A stretch of 58,034 nucleotides of DNA from positions 1-58,034 of the forward strand of contig JAOUPX010000004.1 of NCBI GenBank assembly GCA_029879645.1. Reading direction: 5' to 3'. This document shows, one piece after another, positions 35,503 through 45,415 of the stretch; the first letter of the stretch is position 1; each line of letters starts with the position of its first letter. The notes beneath the pieces are model-generated. The model made no database searches. It had not been told where the DNA came from and saw only the letters and a list, made by a program, of their open reading frames with translations. The stretch comes from Nitrospinota bacterium. GTDB taxonomy: Bacteria; Nitrospinota; Nitrospinia; Nitrospinales; Nitrospinaceae. The position numbers and the translations under genes are program-made.

Positions 35503-36594
35503 ATGACGGACTCAGTCGTCATAGCAGGGGGAGGAACCGGCGGTCATCTATATCCCGGTATCGCCCTGGCAAAAGCGCTTATGAAACATAATACCGACAT
35601 CCAAATTACATTCATCGGCACCCGGCAGGGGATTGAGTCCCGCGTCCTGCCGCGCGAAGGCTTCCGGCTGAAAACCATCTGGTCCGGTGGACTGTTGGGC
35701 AAGAAAGGCCTTGGGGGATTGATCAACTGGCTCAAGCTCCCGATCAGCGTGATGCAGTCCGCGGCTTATCTGCTGATGCATCGCCCGCGGCTGGTGGTGG
35801 GAGTCGGAGGTTATGTTTCCGGTCCCGTTGCGGTGTCAGCGTGGATGCTCCGCATTCCGCTATTGATCCATGAACAAAATACCGTTCCCGGCGCAACCAA
35901 TCGCTGGCTCGGCAAAATTGCAGACAAGGTGGCGATTACTTTTGAAATGTCCAAAAAATATTTTCCAGCCCACAAGGTGATGGAAACCGGAAACATGATT
36001 CGCGAAGAATTCACGGAGGTGAAGGAAGCCAATATCCCCCCCTCTGAAAAATTTACGGTACTGGTTTTAGGAGGAAGTCAGGGGGCGCAGTCCATTAATC
36101 GTGCGGTACTGGCCGCTCTGGATACACTCGAACCCATCAAGGACCGCTTACACATCATTCACCAGACCGGGCAGAAAGACGAATCCGAAGTACTGGCTGG
36201 CTACCGGCACAAGGGATTTTCCGCGGATGCGCGGGCGTTCATTTACGACATGGCGGATCAATACCGGAAGGCGTCGCTGATCATTTGCCGTTCTGGAGCA
36301 ACCACTCTGGCGGAAGTGACTGCGCTGGGAATTCCGGCCGTCCTGGTGCCCTTCCCTTTTGCGGCGCACAACCATCAGGAACACAACGCACGCGCTCTGG
36401 AATCCAATGGAGCGGCACGGGTCATTCTGGATAAAGACGTTAACGGAAAACAATTGGCTCAAATTATTCTTCACGACATTGAGCATCCCGAAACATTGCG
36501 GGAAATGGCTCGCAAGAGTTTTCAAATGGGGCGGCGCGACGCTACCGAGCGTGTTCGCCGATTATGCACGGAACTGATGAACGGTTCCGATTGA
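35503..36594 (+). CDS. murG: Lipid II synthase MurG (GT28)
   Basis: MurG adds GlcNAc to lipid I on the cytoplasmic face of the membrane. The 363-residue product has the N-terminal G-loop GGGTGGHLYPGIALA, HEQNTVPGATNRWLG (acceptor side), the second G-loop LVLGGSQGAQSINRA, and the UDP-GlcNAc site CRSGATTLAEVTALGIPA followed by PFPFAAHNHQEHNA. All are typical. It sits between ftsW and murC. Confidence 0.96.
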   Translation: MTDSVVIAGGGTGGHLYPGIALAKALMKHNTDIQITFIGTRQGIESRVLPREGFRLKTIWSGGLLGKKGLGGLINWLKLPISVMQSAAYLLMHRPRLVVGVGGYVSGPVAVSAWMLRIPLLIHEQNTVPGATNRWLGKIADKVAITFEMSKKYFPAHKVMETGNMIREEFTEVKEANIPPSEKFTVLVLGGSQGAQSINRAVLAALDTLEPIKDRLHIIHQTGQKDESEVLAGYRHKGFSADARAFIYDMADQYRKASLIICRSGATTLAEVTALGIPAVLVPFPFAAHNHQEHNARALESNGAARVILDKDVNGKQLAQIILHDIEHPETLREMARKSFQMGRRDATERVRRLCTELMNGSD

Positions 36595-36637
36595 TTCATT
36601 GAAGCGGTACGCAGGACCCAGGGAATTATGAGGTCGT

Positions 36638-38047
36638 ATGTTCTTAGGTAAAACCAAACGGATTCATTTTATCGGTATCGGAGGTTCCGGCATGAGCGGA
36701 ATTGCTGAAGTGCTGATCAATCAGGGATACGAAGTCACCGGATCGGATCAGGCGCGGTCGCACGTCACCGAACACCTGGAAAAAATCGGCGCACGCATAG
36801 CCTACAAGCACGAAGCAAAGAACGTGAACGGCTGTCAGGTGGTGGTTACTTCGACCGCAGTCAAGCCGGACAATGTAGAGGTTCAATCGGCCCGAAAGCA
36901 GAATATTCCCGTAATCCGGCGAGCCGAAATGCTGGCCGAACTGATGCGGATGAAACAGGGCATCGCCATTGCCGGCACGCACGGTAAAACCACGACCACT
37001 TCACTGGTAGCTACAGTGCTTGCGGGCGGCGGCCTGGACCCCACGGTCGTCATCGGCGGCAAACTCAAAAGCGCAGGAAGCCACGCCAAAATGGGTCAGA
37101 GCGAATTCCTGGTGGCTGAGGCGGATGAAAGCGACGGCTCTTTTCTCAAGCTGACCCCGACAATAGCCGTCGTCACCACGCTTGATGAAGAACATATGGA
37201 TTTTTACAAAACACTCGACAATATGAAGGAAGCGTTTCTGAATTTCCTCAACAACATCCCGTTCTACGGAACATCCGTGTTGTGCCTGGATGAACCACAT
37301 ATCCAGTCACTCCTTCCCCGGCTGGAGAAACGGTTCATTACCTACGGACTGGTGAGCCAGGGGGATTACACGGCACGCAATATCCGCGTAAAGGGACTCG
37401 ACACCCAGTTCAACGTGTTTTACCAGGGTGAACCGTTGGGAACCATTCATTCGGTCGCTCCCGGCAAGCATAACGTATTGAACACTCTGGCGGCTGTGGC
37501 GGTGGGTATGGAACTCAACCTGACGTTTGACAGCATCGCAAAATCCCTGAAAGAATTTACAGGCGTTCAAAGGCGGTTCGAAATTCACCACAATACCGAA
37601 TCGCTGGTGGTGGTTGACGACTACGGCCATCACCCGGTGGAAATCCAGGCGACGCTGAAAACCGCCAAAGATGTATGGCCCGACCGACGGCTGGTGGTGG
37701 TGTTTCAACCGCACCGTTACTCGCGGACGGAAACGCAAATGGAACACTTCTGGTCTTCCTTCAACGATTCCGACCTCCTGATCGTCAACGATATTTACCC
37801 TGCCGGAGAGGAACCGATAGAAGGTATCCACGCCCAGGGAATTGTAGACGGCACCAGAAAATTTGGACACAAGAATGCGGAGTATATTGCAACCCCGAAA
37901 CAAACTTTGAAAAGCCTGTCCCGGATTCTGGAACCCGGCGATGTCTTTATGACACTCGGCGCGGGAAATGTATGGGAAATGGGACGAGACCTGCTGGCCA
38001 ACCTTCCCGAGCGGTTCCGCAAGGGAAAACCTGGAAAGGAATGCTAA
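36638..38047 (+). CDS. murC: UDP-MurNAc:L-Ala ligase MurC
   Basis: MurC starts peptide-stem synthesis by joining L-alanine to UDP-MurNAc. The 469-residue product has the N-terminal HFIGIGGSGMSGIAEVL, P-loop AGTHGKTTTTSLVA, EADESDGSFL, TLDEEHMDFY and the C-terminal VVVFQPHRYSRT with DDYGHHPVEI. It begins 43 bases after murG. The stop is 3 bases from an in-frame ATG of the murB frame. Complete and typical. Confidence 0.96.
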   Translation: MFLGKTKRIHFIGIGGSGMSGIAEVLINQGYEVTGSDQARSHVTEHLEKIGARIAYKHEAKNVNGCQVVVTSTAVKPDNVEVQSARKQNIPVIRRAEMLAELMRMKQGIAIAGTHGKTTTTSLVATVLAGGGLDPTVVIGGKLKSAGSHAKMGQSEFLVAEADESDGSFLKLTPTIAVVTTLDEEHMDFYKTLDNMKEAFLNFLNNIPFYGTSVLCLDEPHIQSLLPRLEKRFITYGLVSQGDYTARNIRVKGLDTQFNVFYQGEPLGTIHSVAPGKHNVLNTLAAVAVGMELNLTFDSIAKSLKEFTGVQRRFEIHHNTESLVVVDDYGHHPVEIQATLKTAKDVWPDRRLVVVFQPHRYSRTETQMEHFWSSFNDSDLLIVNDIYPAGEEPIEGIHAQGIVDGTRKFGHKNAEYIATPKQTLKSLSRILEPGDVFMTLGAGNVWEMGRDLLANLPERFRKGKPGKEC

Positions 38048-38182
38048 CTCATGCTGAACACTCCCTGGAAAACCCGAATCATTCGCTTTGCTCACCTGCA
38101 CCAGGGACAAAGCGTACCAATGTCAAAACTGACCGGATCGTCACGCACGATCATGGGTAGAACAATTCACAAGAGAACACTT

Positions 38183-39109
38183 ATGAGTCCTTCCACAAAC
38201 TGGCTGAACCGAATCAAGGGAGAAATCCGGCACGACGAACCTATGGCCAATCATACGTCCCTTCGCGTCGGAGGTCCGGCGGATTTATTCATCGTTCCTC
38301 AGGACGTCACGGACCTGCAACTGATTTATAAAAATCACGGAGACCTCCCCTTGTTTATCCTGGGTGAAGGAACCAACCTCATTATGAATGACAAGGGTTT
38401 TCGCGGGATCGTCATCTCCATCAAAAATAAATTCAAGTCGATTGAGTCTCCCTTGTTTTATAAAAATTCCGAGGGGGAAGAATGCGCGGTGATCACGGTT
38501 GGTGCCGCAACAAAGATGTCCTATCTGGTGAAAAATCTCGCCAAATATTCTCTGACCGGAATGGAAAATTTGGTCGGCATACCCGGATCGCTTGGCGGCG
38601 CACTGATCATGAATGCCGGAGCGGACGGCACTGAAATCTGCGACGTGCTGCGCAGTGTCACCCGCGTCAACGCTGAGGGCGAATTGGAAACGCTGAAAAA
38701 ATCAGACTTGAAATTTTCCTATCGCAAAACCACTTTCCCCTCGCAGGGCGGAATCATCGTATCTGCAGAACTGGAACTTAAGAAAGGCGACCACGCAACC
38801 ATTCAGAATACGATTGACAGCCATCTGGTCCGCCGCAAAAACAAACAGCCTCTATCGTTACCCAATTCAGGATCGGTGTTTAAAAATCCCGAGGGTGAGG
38901 CCGCAGGACGCCTGATCGAAGAAGCAGGATTAAAGGGATTCAGCATTGGCGATGCCGGTGTGTCGATCAAACATGCCAATTTCATCGTCAACAAAGGAGC
39001 GGCGAAAGCTTCTGAGGTAATAGAAATTATAGATCATGTGCGATCGACGGTCCTGAAAAAGACCGGGGTCGAGCTGGAAACTGAAGTGATTATTGTTGGC
39101 GAACGATAA
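38183..39109 (+). CDS. murB: UDP-N-acetylenolpyruvoylglucosamine reductase MurB
   Basis: MurB reduces UDP-GlcNAc-enolpyruvate to UDP-MurNAc with FAD and NADPH. From ATG 38183 the 308-residue product begins at the family start (LNRIKGEIRHDEPMANHTSLRVGGPA). FAD motifs ENLVGIPGSLGGALIMNAG and the active-site SGSVFKNP are present, with no C-terminal fingers, which makes it type II. An in-frame ATG at 38051, 3 bases after murC, would add 44 basic residues that resemble no MurB domain. That coupled start is possible, so the N-terminus is open. Confidence 0.92.
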   Translation: MSPSTNWLNRIKGEIRHDEPMANHTSLRVGGPADLFIVPQDVTDLQLIYKNHGDLPLFILGEGTNLIMNDKGFRGIVISIKNKFKSIESPLFYKNSEGEECAVITVGAATKMSYLVKNLAKYSLTGMENLVGIPGSLGGALIMNAGADGTEICDVLRSVTRVNAEGELETLKKSDLKFSYRKTTFPSQGGIIVSAELELKKGDHATIQNTIDSHLVRRKNKQPLSLPNSGSVFKNPEGEAAGRLIEEAGLKGFSIGDAGVSIKHANFIVNKGAAKASEVIEIIDHVRSTVLKKTGVELETEVIIVGER

Positions 39110-39246
39110 CCGGCGCCAGGGAGAGCGTCCGGCATAATTTTTTTGATGAACATGGTCCGTTATCAAAGGTACCCCTCCTTCCTTTGTCCCCGGTCCTCGG
39201 CCAAGGGCCGGGGGCGGACCGTATATTTTGACACAAGGAAAAACTA

Positions 39247-40167
39247 TTGGAATCGTTAAGAAATAAAAATATCGGCGTATTAATGGGAGGGCTCTCCCCG
39301 GAACGGGACGTTTCGCTGACGTCGGGAAAGGAAATTTTCCGCGCCATTAAAAACAGGGGATTGAATGCAGAAATGATCGACGTGGATCACAAGATCGGCG
39401 CCACTCTGGTGGAAAAGAAAATCGATCTGGCCTGCATTGCTCTCCACGGAACCTGGGGAGAAGACGGAACGATCCAGGGAATTCTTGAGTATCTCAAAAT
39501 TCCCTACACCGGCTCCGGGGTTCTGGGAAGCGCCATCGCCTACAACAAAGTGGTCTCCAAGGAGATTTTTGTGGAACGCGGTATTCCAACGGCGAACTAT
39601 CAAGTCATCACAGCGGAGGACCGGAAAAACGTTCAAAGAACCCTAGAACTGCCGGTGGTGGTGAAACCCTCCGACCAGGGCTCGAGCATCGGCGTGAGCA
39701 TTGTCCATACAGAGGCGCAATGGGAAACCGCTCTTGACCGTGCGTTTGAGATCTCAGAGGAAATTCTTATCGAACAATTTATCGAAGGTAAACTGCTGGC
39801 GGTTGGGATGAATGGATCACAACCCATGCCCATTATAGAAATCGTTCCCAAGTCGGGTTTCTACGACTACGAAGCGAAATACACAGAAGGAAAAACGGAT
39901 TACATTTGCCCGGCGGATTTGACCCCGGAAGAAGTGAACCGGTGCAACGATGCAGCGGCCAAAGTTTTTAAGGCACTTAAAGGCAGAGGGTTTCCACGAG
40001 TGGATATCATTTTGGAGGGCGGAACGCCTTATGTACTGGAGATGAACACCATTCCAGGAATGACTCCGACCAGCCTTCTTCCGATGGCCGCTCGAAAAGC
40101 CGGAATGGATTTCGATGATCTGGTCATCGAAATATTGAAACGGGCACAGCTGGATTACAAGAACTAG
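39247..40167 (+). CDS. ddl: D-alanine--D-alanine ligase
   Basis: Ddl makes D-Ala-D-Ala for MurF. The 306-residue ATP-grasp enzyme starts at TTG 39247 behind AAGGA. Motifs: NIGVLMGGLSPERDVSL, ALHGTWGEDGTIQGIL, the ATP-grasp VVVKPSDQGSSIGVSI, and the C-terminal EMNTIPGMTPTSLLPMAA metal/omega loop. The 137-base gap before it is the largest within the second half of the cluster if murB starts at 38183, and includes a GC-rich hairpin-like CGGCC-AAG-GGCCG. Confidence 0.95.
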   Translation: MESLRNKNIGVLMGGLSPERDVSLTSGKEIFRAIKNRGLNAEMIDVDHKIGATLVEKKIDLACIALHGTWGEDGTIQGILEYLKIPYTGSGVLGSAIAYNKVVSKEIFVERGIPTANYQVITAEDRKNVQRTLELPVVVKPSDQGSSIGVSIVHTEAQWETALDRAFEISEEILIEQFIEGKLLAVGMNGSQPMPIIEIVPKSGFYDYEAKYTEGKTDYICPADLTPEEVNRCNDAAAKVFKALKGRGFPRVDIILEGGTPYVLEMNTIPGMTPTSLLPMAARKAGMDFDDLVIEILKRAQLDYKN

Positions 40168-40176
40168 AGACTGTTT

Positions 40177-41085
40177 ATGGATTACATACTAAATAAAACC
40201 AGGGGATCCCGGCTGAACTGGGGAGAAGTGCATTCCCGTCAGCGGAAAAAGCACAAGGGCACCGGCAAAGCCCTGAAGGGACGCCAAATAAAAAACCGGC
40301 AAAGGGAATTCAAGAACCTTGCCCGGACCTGGGTGGATGTGATTGCCAAAGCCGCCCTGGTCATGGTTATGGGTTACGGTGCATTTCACGGATACCGGTT
40401 TGTCACCACCGCGCCGCAATTTGCCGTGGCTGACATCCAATTTTCGGGAAACGAAAAAGTTCGCCTGGACATCCTGGAAGGAATGGCACAGCCGTTGTTG
40501 GGCCAAAATATCTTCCAGCTCGATTTGCAGTCGGTCACGGAACAATTCAAACAAAACTCCTGGATCGAAAATGTTTCGGCAGTCCGTCGATTGCCCAGGG
40601 GAATAAGCATAGAAATCCAGGAACGAACACCCTTCGCACGCATCCAGTTGGATAAAACCTATTTGATGGACCATTACGGTGTCTTGATCAAACCGGATGA
40701 CAAGGAATATAAAACCCTGCCCTTAATCACGGGTGTCAAAGTGAAACGGGTGAAATTGGGAAACGAAATACCGGTGGAAGGTATCGTCCCGGGATTGCAG
40801 GCCATGCACTTTATGAATCAATTGAGTGCTTTCGAAAACGATCGCATTCAGAAATTCCATATGTCGAGTCCCCGAAAGCTGGTTTTTACTACCGAAAACC
40901 GGGGAATCGACATTTATCTCGCCGTGGACAGAATTCAAGAAGGCTTTGAAAATTTAAAAATAATACTCGACGCAATGGATTCCAATCTCTCCGGGATTCA
41001 ATACATCGACCTGTCTTTTAAGGACAAGGTGGTGGTCAAGCAAAACCGGAAGGAACCAGAGCGCGGAAAAGTAACCAGGATTTAA
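40177..41085 (+). CDS. ftsQ: Cell division protein FtsQ/DivIB
   Basis: FtsQ is a bitopic divisome scaffold. The 302-residue product has a very basic cytoplasmic tail (RQRKKHKGTGKALKGRQIKN), one helix (about 55-72, AKAALVMVMGYGAFHGYRF), a POTRA domain (FAVADIQFSGNEKVRLDIL onward) and the beta domain with RLPRGISIEIQERTPFARI and a conserved DHYGVLI. It lies 9 bases after ddl and 24 before ftsA. Confidence 0.93.
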   Translation: MDYILNKTRGSRLNWGEVHSRQRKKHKGTGKALKGRQIKNRQREFKNLARTWVDVIAKAALVMVMGYGAFHGYRFVTTAPQFAVADIQFSGNEKVRLDILEGMAQPLLGQNIFQLDLQSVTEQFKQNSWIENVSAVRRLPRGISIEIQERTPFARIQLDKTYLMDHYGVLIKPDDKEYKTLPLITGVKVKRVKLGNEIPVEGIVPGLQAMHFMNQLSAFENDRIQKFHMSSPRKLVFTTENRGIDIYLAVDRIQEGFENLKIILDAMDSNLSGIQYIDLSFKDKVVVKQNRKEPERGKVTRI

Positions 41086-41109
41086 CCGTTTTCTAAAAAG
41101 GGGACACAC

Positions 41110-42342
41110 ATGTCCAAAAAACACAACTACATTGTCGGCCTGGACATCGGCACAACCAAAATATGTTGCATCATCGCGGAGGTTACACCCCAGGGTGAGA
41201 TTGAAATCATCGGCCTGGGCCAGTCGCCTTCCCGTGGTTTGCGTAAGGGAGTCGTGGTCAATATCGACGGAACGGTCGAATCGATCCGAAGCGCGGTTGA
41301 GGAGGCGGAGCTGATGGCGGGAACGGAAATAGACTCCGTTTTCGTGGGAATCGCGGGTGGACATATCAAAAGCATGAACAGCCACGGCATCATCGCTGTA
41401 AAGCACAAAGAGATCAATCACCACGATATCGAGCGAGTCATTGAAGCGGCCAAGGCTATTGCTATCCCTCTGGACCGTGAGGTAATCCACGTCCTGCCGC
41501 AGGAATATATCGTCGACAACCAGGACGGAATCAAAACACCACTTGGCATGGCTGGTATACGGCTGGAAGCCAAGGTGCACATCGTCACCGCCGCCGTCAC
41601 CTCGGCACAGAATATCGTCAAGTGCGTCAACAAGGCGGGACTGGGCGTGCAGGATATCGTTCTGGAACAGCTCGCTTCCAGTGAAGCGGTACTCTCCCAA
41701 GACGAAAAGGAACTGGGCGTGGCATTGATTGATATAGGCGGCGGCACCTCTGACCTGGCGATCTTTTATCAGGGCGCGATCAAGCACACATCTGTCCTGG
41801 CCATTGCAGGTGCACAGGTCACCAACGACATCGCTATCGGACTGCGCACTCCCAACGCCGAAGCGGAAAAAATCAAACATGCACACGGATGCGCGTACTC
41901 CGGCCTGATCAAGCACGATGACAACATCGAAATCTCAACCGTCGGCGGACGGAGCACACTCAAGGTATCCCGGCAGATTCTCAGCGAAATCATTGAGGCA
42001 CGTATCCGCGAGATGTTTGAAATGCTCAATCACGAGATCCAGATGTCCGGCTTCCAGGACAGTATCTCTTCCGGAATCGTCATCACCGGAGGCTCGGCCT
42101 GCGTGGAAGGCATGGCAGACCTGGCTGAGGAGGTCTTCCAGGTTCCCGTACGCATCGGTACACCCATGGGACTGGGCGGACTGGTAGACGTGGTAACCAA
42201 TCCCATTTATGCCACCAGCACGGGGCTGATTCACTACGGAGAAAAAAGTTATAAAGCTGGCCGGACGATGGACCTGCAAGGCAGAAATTTATTCGAAAAA
42301 ATCTTCAGCCGCATGAAAGGCTGGACAGAAGAATTTTTTTAG
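41110..42342 (+). CDS. ftsA: Cell division actin homologue FtsA
   Basis: FtsA anchors FtsZ to the membrane. The 410-residue actin-fold product has the phosphate-1 motif [15 protein letters not shown], the 1C domain, phosphate-2 [13 protein letters not shown] and adenosine motif [12 protein letters not shown]. The C-terminal amphipathic membrane helix [16 protein letters not shown] is present. It is 17 bases ahead of ftsZ. Confidence 0.96.
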   Translation: MSKKHNYIVGLDIGTTKICCIIAEVTPQGEIEIIGLGQSPSRGLRKGVVVNIDGTVESIRSAVEEAELMAGTEIDSVFVGIAGGHIKSMNSHGIIAVKHKEINHHDIERVIEAAKAIAIPLDREVIHVLPQEYIVDNQDGIKTPLGMAGIRLEAKVHIVTAAVTSAQNIVKCVNKAGLGVQDIVLEQLASSEAVLSQDEKELGVALIDIGGGTSDLAIFYQGAIKHTSVLAIAGAQVTNDIAIGLRTPNAEAEKIKHAHGCAYSGLIKHDDNIEISTVGGRSTLKVSRQILSEIIEARIREMFEMLNHEIQMSGFQDSISSGIVITGGSACVEGMADLAEEVFQVPVRIGTPMGLGGLVDVVTNPIYATSTGLIHYGEKSYKAGRTMDLQGRNLFEKIFSRMKGWTEEFF

Positions 42343-42359
42343 TCAACAAGGAGGAAACA

Positions 42360-43544
42360 ATGGGCTTAATAGAATTTGAACAAACCAATGATTATTCGGC
42401 AAATATCAAGGTTGTCGGCGTGGGTGGAGGCGGCGGTAACGCGGTCAACGCCATGGTGCGCTCCAACATCCAGGGCGTGGAGTTTATCCTGGCGAACACA
42501 GACATGCAGACGCTGGACGCTTCACCCTGCTCGCACAAAATACGTATCGGGACAGAATTGACCCGCGGACTTGGCGCCGGGTCCAACCCCGAGGTGGGGA
42601 AAATGGCCGCCGAGGAAAGCCGTGAGTATTTATACGATGTTCTGGAAGGCTCCGATATGGTCTTTCTCACCGCCGGTATGGGAGGCGGTACCGGAACCGG
42701 CGCTACCCCCGTAATTGCTGAAATCGCGCGGGAAGTGGGCGCCCTCACAGTTGGAGTGGTCACCAAACCTTTTATGTTTGAAGGAAGCCGGCGCCAAAAG
42801 CAGGCCGAAGAAGGAATTGAGGAATTAAAGGAGGCAGTGGACACCCTCATCGTTATTCCCAACCAGAAACTGCTGAGTTTCATCGGCAAGCAGACCTCTC
42901 TGAGTACCGCGTTCTCGCAGGTTGATGACGTCCTGCGTCAGGCGGTTTGCAGTATTTCCGATCTGATCGTAATTCCGGGATTGATCAACCTCGACTTCGC
43001 GGATGTCAAAACCATTATGTGCGGGATGGGCAAAGCATTAATGGGCGGCGGTATCGCCTCCGGCGAAAACCGGGCCATTGAGGCGGCACAACGTGCCATC
43101 TCCAGCCCTCTCCTGGACGAAGCCTGCGTAGACGGCGCGCGCGGCATCCTCATCAATATCACCGGCGGTGAAGATCTTACTCTGCACGACGTCAACGAGG
43201 CGGCCATGCTGATCCAGAAAAGCGCGCACGAAGACGCCCACATTATCTTCGGTGCGGTGGTGGATAAAAACATGAAAGAAGACATGCGCGTGACGGTGAT
43301 CGCCACGGGTTTTGAGAAATCAGAGAAAAAACACCTGTTCCTGGCGCCGGAGGAATCCGTCATCATGCCTATGAAAAGGGTGGTGAATGGCAGTGATATG
43401 CAGGCGGAAATGGAAAACCATCCTGCGTATCAAAAGGAAAGTTTGAAGCAACTGGCAGATATTATCAGGAGAGAATCTCCGGAAACTTTATCCAACAGTT
43501 CCAATTTTGATATCCCGACGTTCCTGCGGAAGCACGCCGATTAA
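42360..43544 (+). CDS. ftsZ: Cell division GTPase FtsZ
   Basis: FtsZ forms the Z-ring. The 394-residue tubulin homologue has [14 protein letters not shown], the tubulin signature GGGTGTG at 108-114, T7-loop [11 protein letters not shown] and a C-terminal conserved peptide [12 protein letters not shown], preceded by a short linker. A strong AAGGAGG precedes the ATG. The gene closes the cluster; a hairpin follows 18 bases after its stop. Confidence 0.97.
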   Translation: MGLIEFEQTNDYSANIKVVGVGGGGGNAVNAMVRSNIQGVEFILANTDMQTLDASPCSHKIRIGTELTRGLGAGSNPEVGKMAAEESREYLYDVLEGSDMVFLTAGMGGGTGTGATPVIAEIAREVGALTVGVVTKPFMFEGSRRQKQAEEGIEELKEAVDTLIVIPNQKLLSFIGKQTSLSTAFSQVDDVLRQAVCSISDLIVIPGLINLDFADVKTIMCGMGKALMGGGIASGENRAIEAAQRAISSPLLDEACVDGARGILINITGGEDLTLHDVNEAAMLIQKSAHEDAHIIFGAVVDKNMKEDMRVTVIATGFEKSEKKHLFLAPEESVIMPMKRVVNGSDMQAEMENHPAYQKESLKQLADIIRRESPETLSNSSNFDIPTFLRKHAD

Positions 43545-43562
43545 CCCGCAGGTACGCCCTGA

Positions 43563-43596
43563 GAGGAGAGGAAGTTTTTGCCGGCTTCCTCTCCTC
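43563..43596 (+). terminator. Hairpin terminator after ftsZ
   Basis: GAGGAGAGGAAG (43563-43574) pairs perfectly over 12 bp with CTTCCTCTCCTC (43585-43596), with a 10-base loop. The U-tract is weak (CCTCCTTTAATT). It lies between convergent ftsZ and the DUF547 gene and may serve both strands. Confidence 0.75.
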
Positions 43597-43602
43597 CCTC
43601 CT

Positions 43603-44430
43603 TTAATTCCTCTTGTTCAGATCCCAGTTATAATCCAGGTAGGAAATATCGACATCTGCCTGTTTAAGAAAAGACCGGTCCTTCATCGGTGCATGCTCGG
43701 AAACAAAAGAAAGAACCCCACCCCTGGTCTCAAAATCTTCCTGAAACCAATCGAATATTTTGGAGAGCACAACCTGTTTTTTGTCCCGATCCAACCGGAG
43801 CCCCTTATCTCTGTTTTCAAGAAATAGTTTCAACTGATCGTCGAGTTGGGCGTCCAGACGGTCTGCTGTGTAAGCTTCGCTGCGCAAATCAGGACAACTC
43901 ACCGAAGCGCAAACGATGGCAACATGTATTCGAGGGTCGCCCATTTTACGTAATATCTCGTGTTCGATCTGGTTCAGGGTAACTTCCTTACCACCGATCA
44001 CCCCAACCTCTTTATTCCATACAGACCCAAACAGACTCCCGGCGTCCTTGATACTGTCGACCGGATAATGATCCAGCACCATTTTGACCGCCATAATGTT
44101 ATAGGCGTTGATCCAGAAGGCCAGCTTCTCCTCACGCGACTTGAGCGTTGCGGGGAAGAAGGTCTTCAAATCCGCGATCAGCTTCGCATAACCCGGATCT
44201 TTTTTCATCGCTGGATAATCGACGCCAGCCAGCCGAACGCCGGCAAGGGTGGTCGGACCCACGTGCTTTTTCAGCAATCCGTCCCATTCTTTAAAATCGA
44301 AAGCCCATGCCTGGGACGGGATCAGCCAGCAAAGCACTATCAATACCCAGAATTTATCGAAGAAATCCCTGATCACTCTATTTCTCAAATCCATTATCTG
44401 CTTTTTCATTTTAAGGCTGTATAATGTCAT
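43603..44430 (-). CDS. Exported DUF547-domain protein
   Basis: The start ATG 44430 is supported by AGGGAG upstream; later ATGs (44409, 44394) are alternatives. The 275-residue product has a signal segment (about 27-43, FWVLIVLCWLIPSQAWA) and a DUF547 domain from about 75 to 240: EEKLAFWINAYNIMAVKMVL, GLFGSVWNK-like FGSVWNKEVGVIGG, EHEILRKMGDPRIHVAIVCAS and SCPDLRSEAY. The CASVSCP motif and conserved His/Asp residues suggest a thiol or metal site, but no function is established for DUF547. It stands alone after ftsZ, convergent. Confidence 0.88.
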   Translation of the reverse strand: MTLYSLKMKKQIMDLRNRVIRDFFDKFWVLIVLCWLIPSQAWAFDFKEWDGLLKKHVGPTTLAGVRLAGVDYPAMKKDPGYAKLIADLKTFFPATLKSREEKLAFWINAYNIMAVKMVLDHYPVDSIKDAGSLFGSVWNKEVGVIGGKEVTLNQIEHEILRKMGDPRIHVAIVCASVSCPDLRSEAYTADRLDAQLDDQLKLFLENRDKGLRLDRDKKQVVLSKIFDWFQEDFETRGGVLSFVSEHAPMKDRSFLKQADVDISYLDYNWDLNKRN

Positions 44431-44526
44431 TTATTATACTCCCTGGAAGAACGGTAAATCTATTCATAGCAATATTTTTACTGTTTAGTCTTTTCAAAAA
44501 CAAATCCCTTACAATTATTCCGACTC

Positions 44527-45372
44527 ATGACAATTAACCCGAAACAATTCCTGTACGTTTCCGATCTCGACGGAACATTACTCAACGAACACGGCGAGTT
44601 TCCCCTGCCGTGGGTGAAACGCTTGAATCGCATGATCGACCGCGGGCTCCGATTCACCATAGCAACGGCGCGGAACTACGATTCGGTCCATCCCATTTTG
44701 CACGATGTCAAACTGCAACTGCCGGTCATCCTGTTCAACGGCGCCTATCTGACGGATTTTTTAACCGGCGAAAACCTCCAGCAGTCCAATTACATCCGCC
44801 GTGAACTGGTCTACGAACTGCTGGAATTGTTCGCGCCGCTGAAACAGGATCCATTCGTCTATACCTTTGACGAGCGGCACCGTCTGTATTACCGCAATTC
44901 CACTAATGAAGGCACGGAGGGATACCTGAAAAGCCTGGAAGGCGACGGCCGCCTGCAGTATGTGGATGAGTACCAGTTCACCGATAGCGAACGCATCGCC
45001 GGGCTTCTGCTGATAGACACTCCGGCGAAGCTGGAACCGTATCACCGCCAGTTGCTGGAGAAGTACCCGGACGACCTCAACCTGTATTTCGCAAAAGACA
45101 TCGCCCGGCCCCAATATAACTGGCTCCAGGTGTTTCATCACCACGCCGACAAGGGCAGGATGTTGCGGACCCTGTCGCACCATCTGAACACTCCCCTGTC
45201 GCAGATTGTGGTGTTCGGCGATTACCTGAACGACCTTGAAATGTTTGACATTGCGGGAAAGTCAGTAGCCGTCGGCAACGCCCTGCCGGAGGTGCAGGCT
45301 GTGGCCCATCAAGTGATCGGCACCAATCATGAAGGCGCAGTGCTGGACTACCTGGAATCCCTCGGATTCTGA
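44527..45372 (+). CDS. HAD-superfamily (Cof-type) hydrolase
   Basis: This 281-residue member of the HAD IIB group has motif I YVSDLDGTLLN (nucleophile Asp, acid Asp), motif II Thr in FTIATARNYDS, the alpha/beta C2 cap (about 85-185), motif III Lys in HHADKGRML and motif IV VFGDYLNDLEMF. Such enzymes dephosphorylate small phosphometabolites; the substrate is not predictable. No signal peptide. It is followed 43 bases later by the parvulin-like gene in the same direction. Confidence 0.92.
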   Translation: MTINPKQFLYVSDLDGTLLNEHGEFPLPWVKRLNRMIDRGLRFTIATARNYDSVHPILHDVKLQLPVILFNGAYLTDFLTGENLQQSNYIRRELVYELLELFAPLKQDPFVYTFDERHRLYYRNSTNEGTEGYLKSLEGDGRLQYVDEYQFTDSERIAGLLLIDTPAKLEPYHRQLLEKYPDDLNLYFAKDIARPQYNWLQVFHHHADKGRMLRTLSHHLNTPLSQIVVFGDYLNDLEMFDIAGKSVAVGNALPEVQAVAHQVIGTNHEGAVLDYLESLGF

Positions 45373-45415
45373 TTATCACTGGACCGCGCGAAGCTCATTG
45401 AGGTAGAATTGCACC

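Noticed and set aside
34346-35506. 386-codon plus-strand frame overlapping ftsW
   Set aside because: It is in another frame of ftsW, whose SEDS motifs are unambiguous; the alternative translation is Arg/His/Gly-rich.
39110-39246. Attenuator before ddl
   Set aside because: A GC-rich inverted repeat is present but lacks a T-run, and ddl has its own ribosome site; not strong enough to call.
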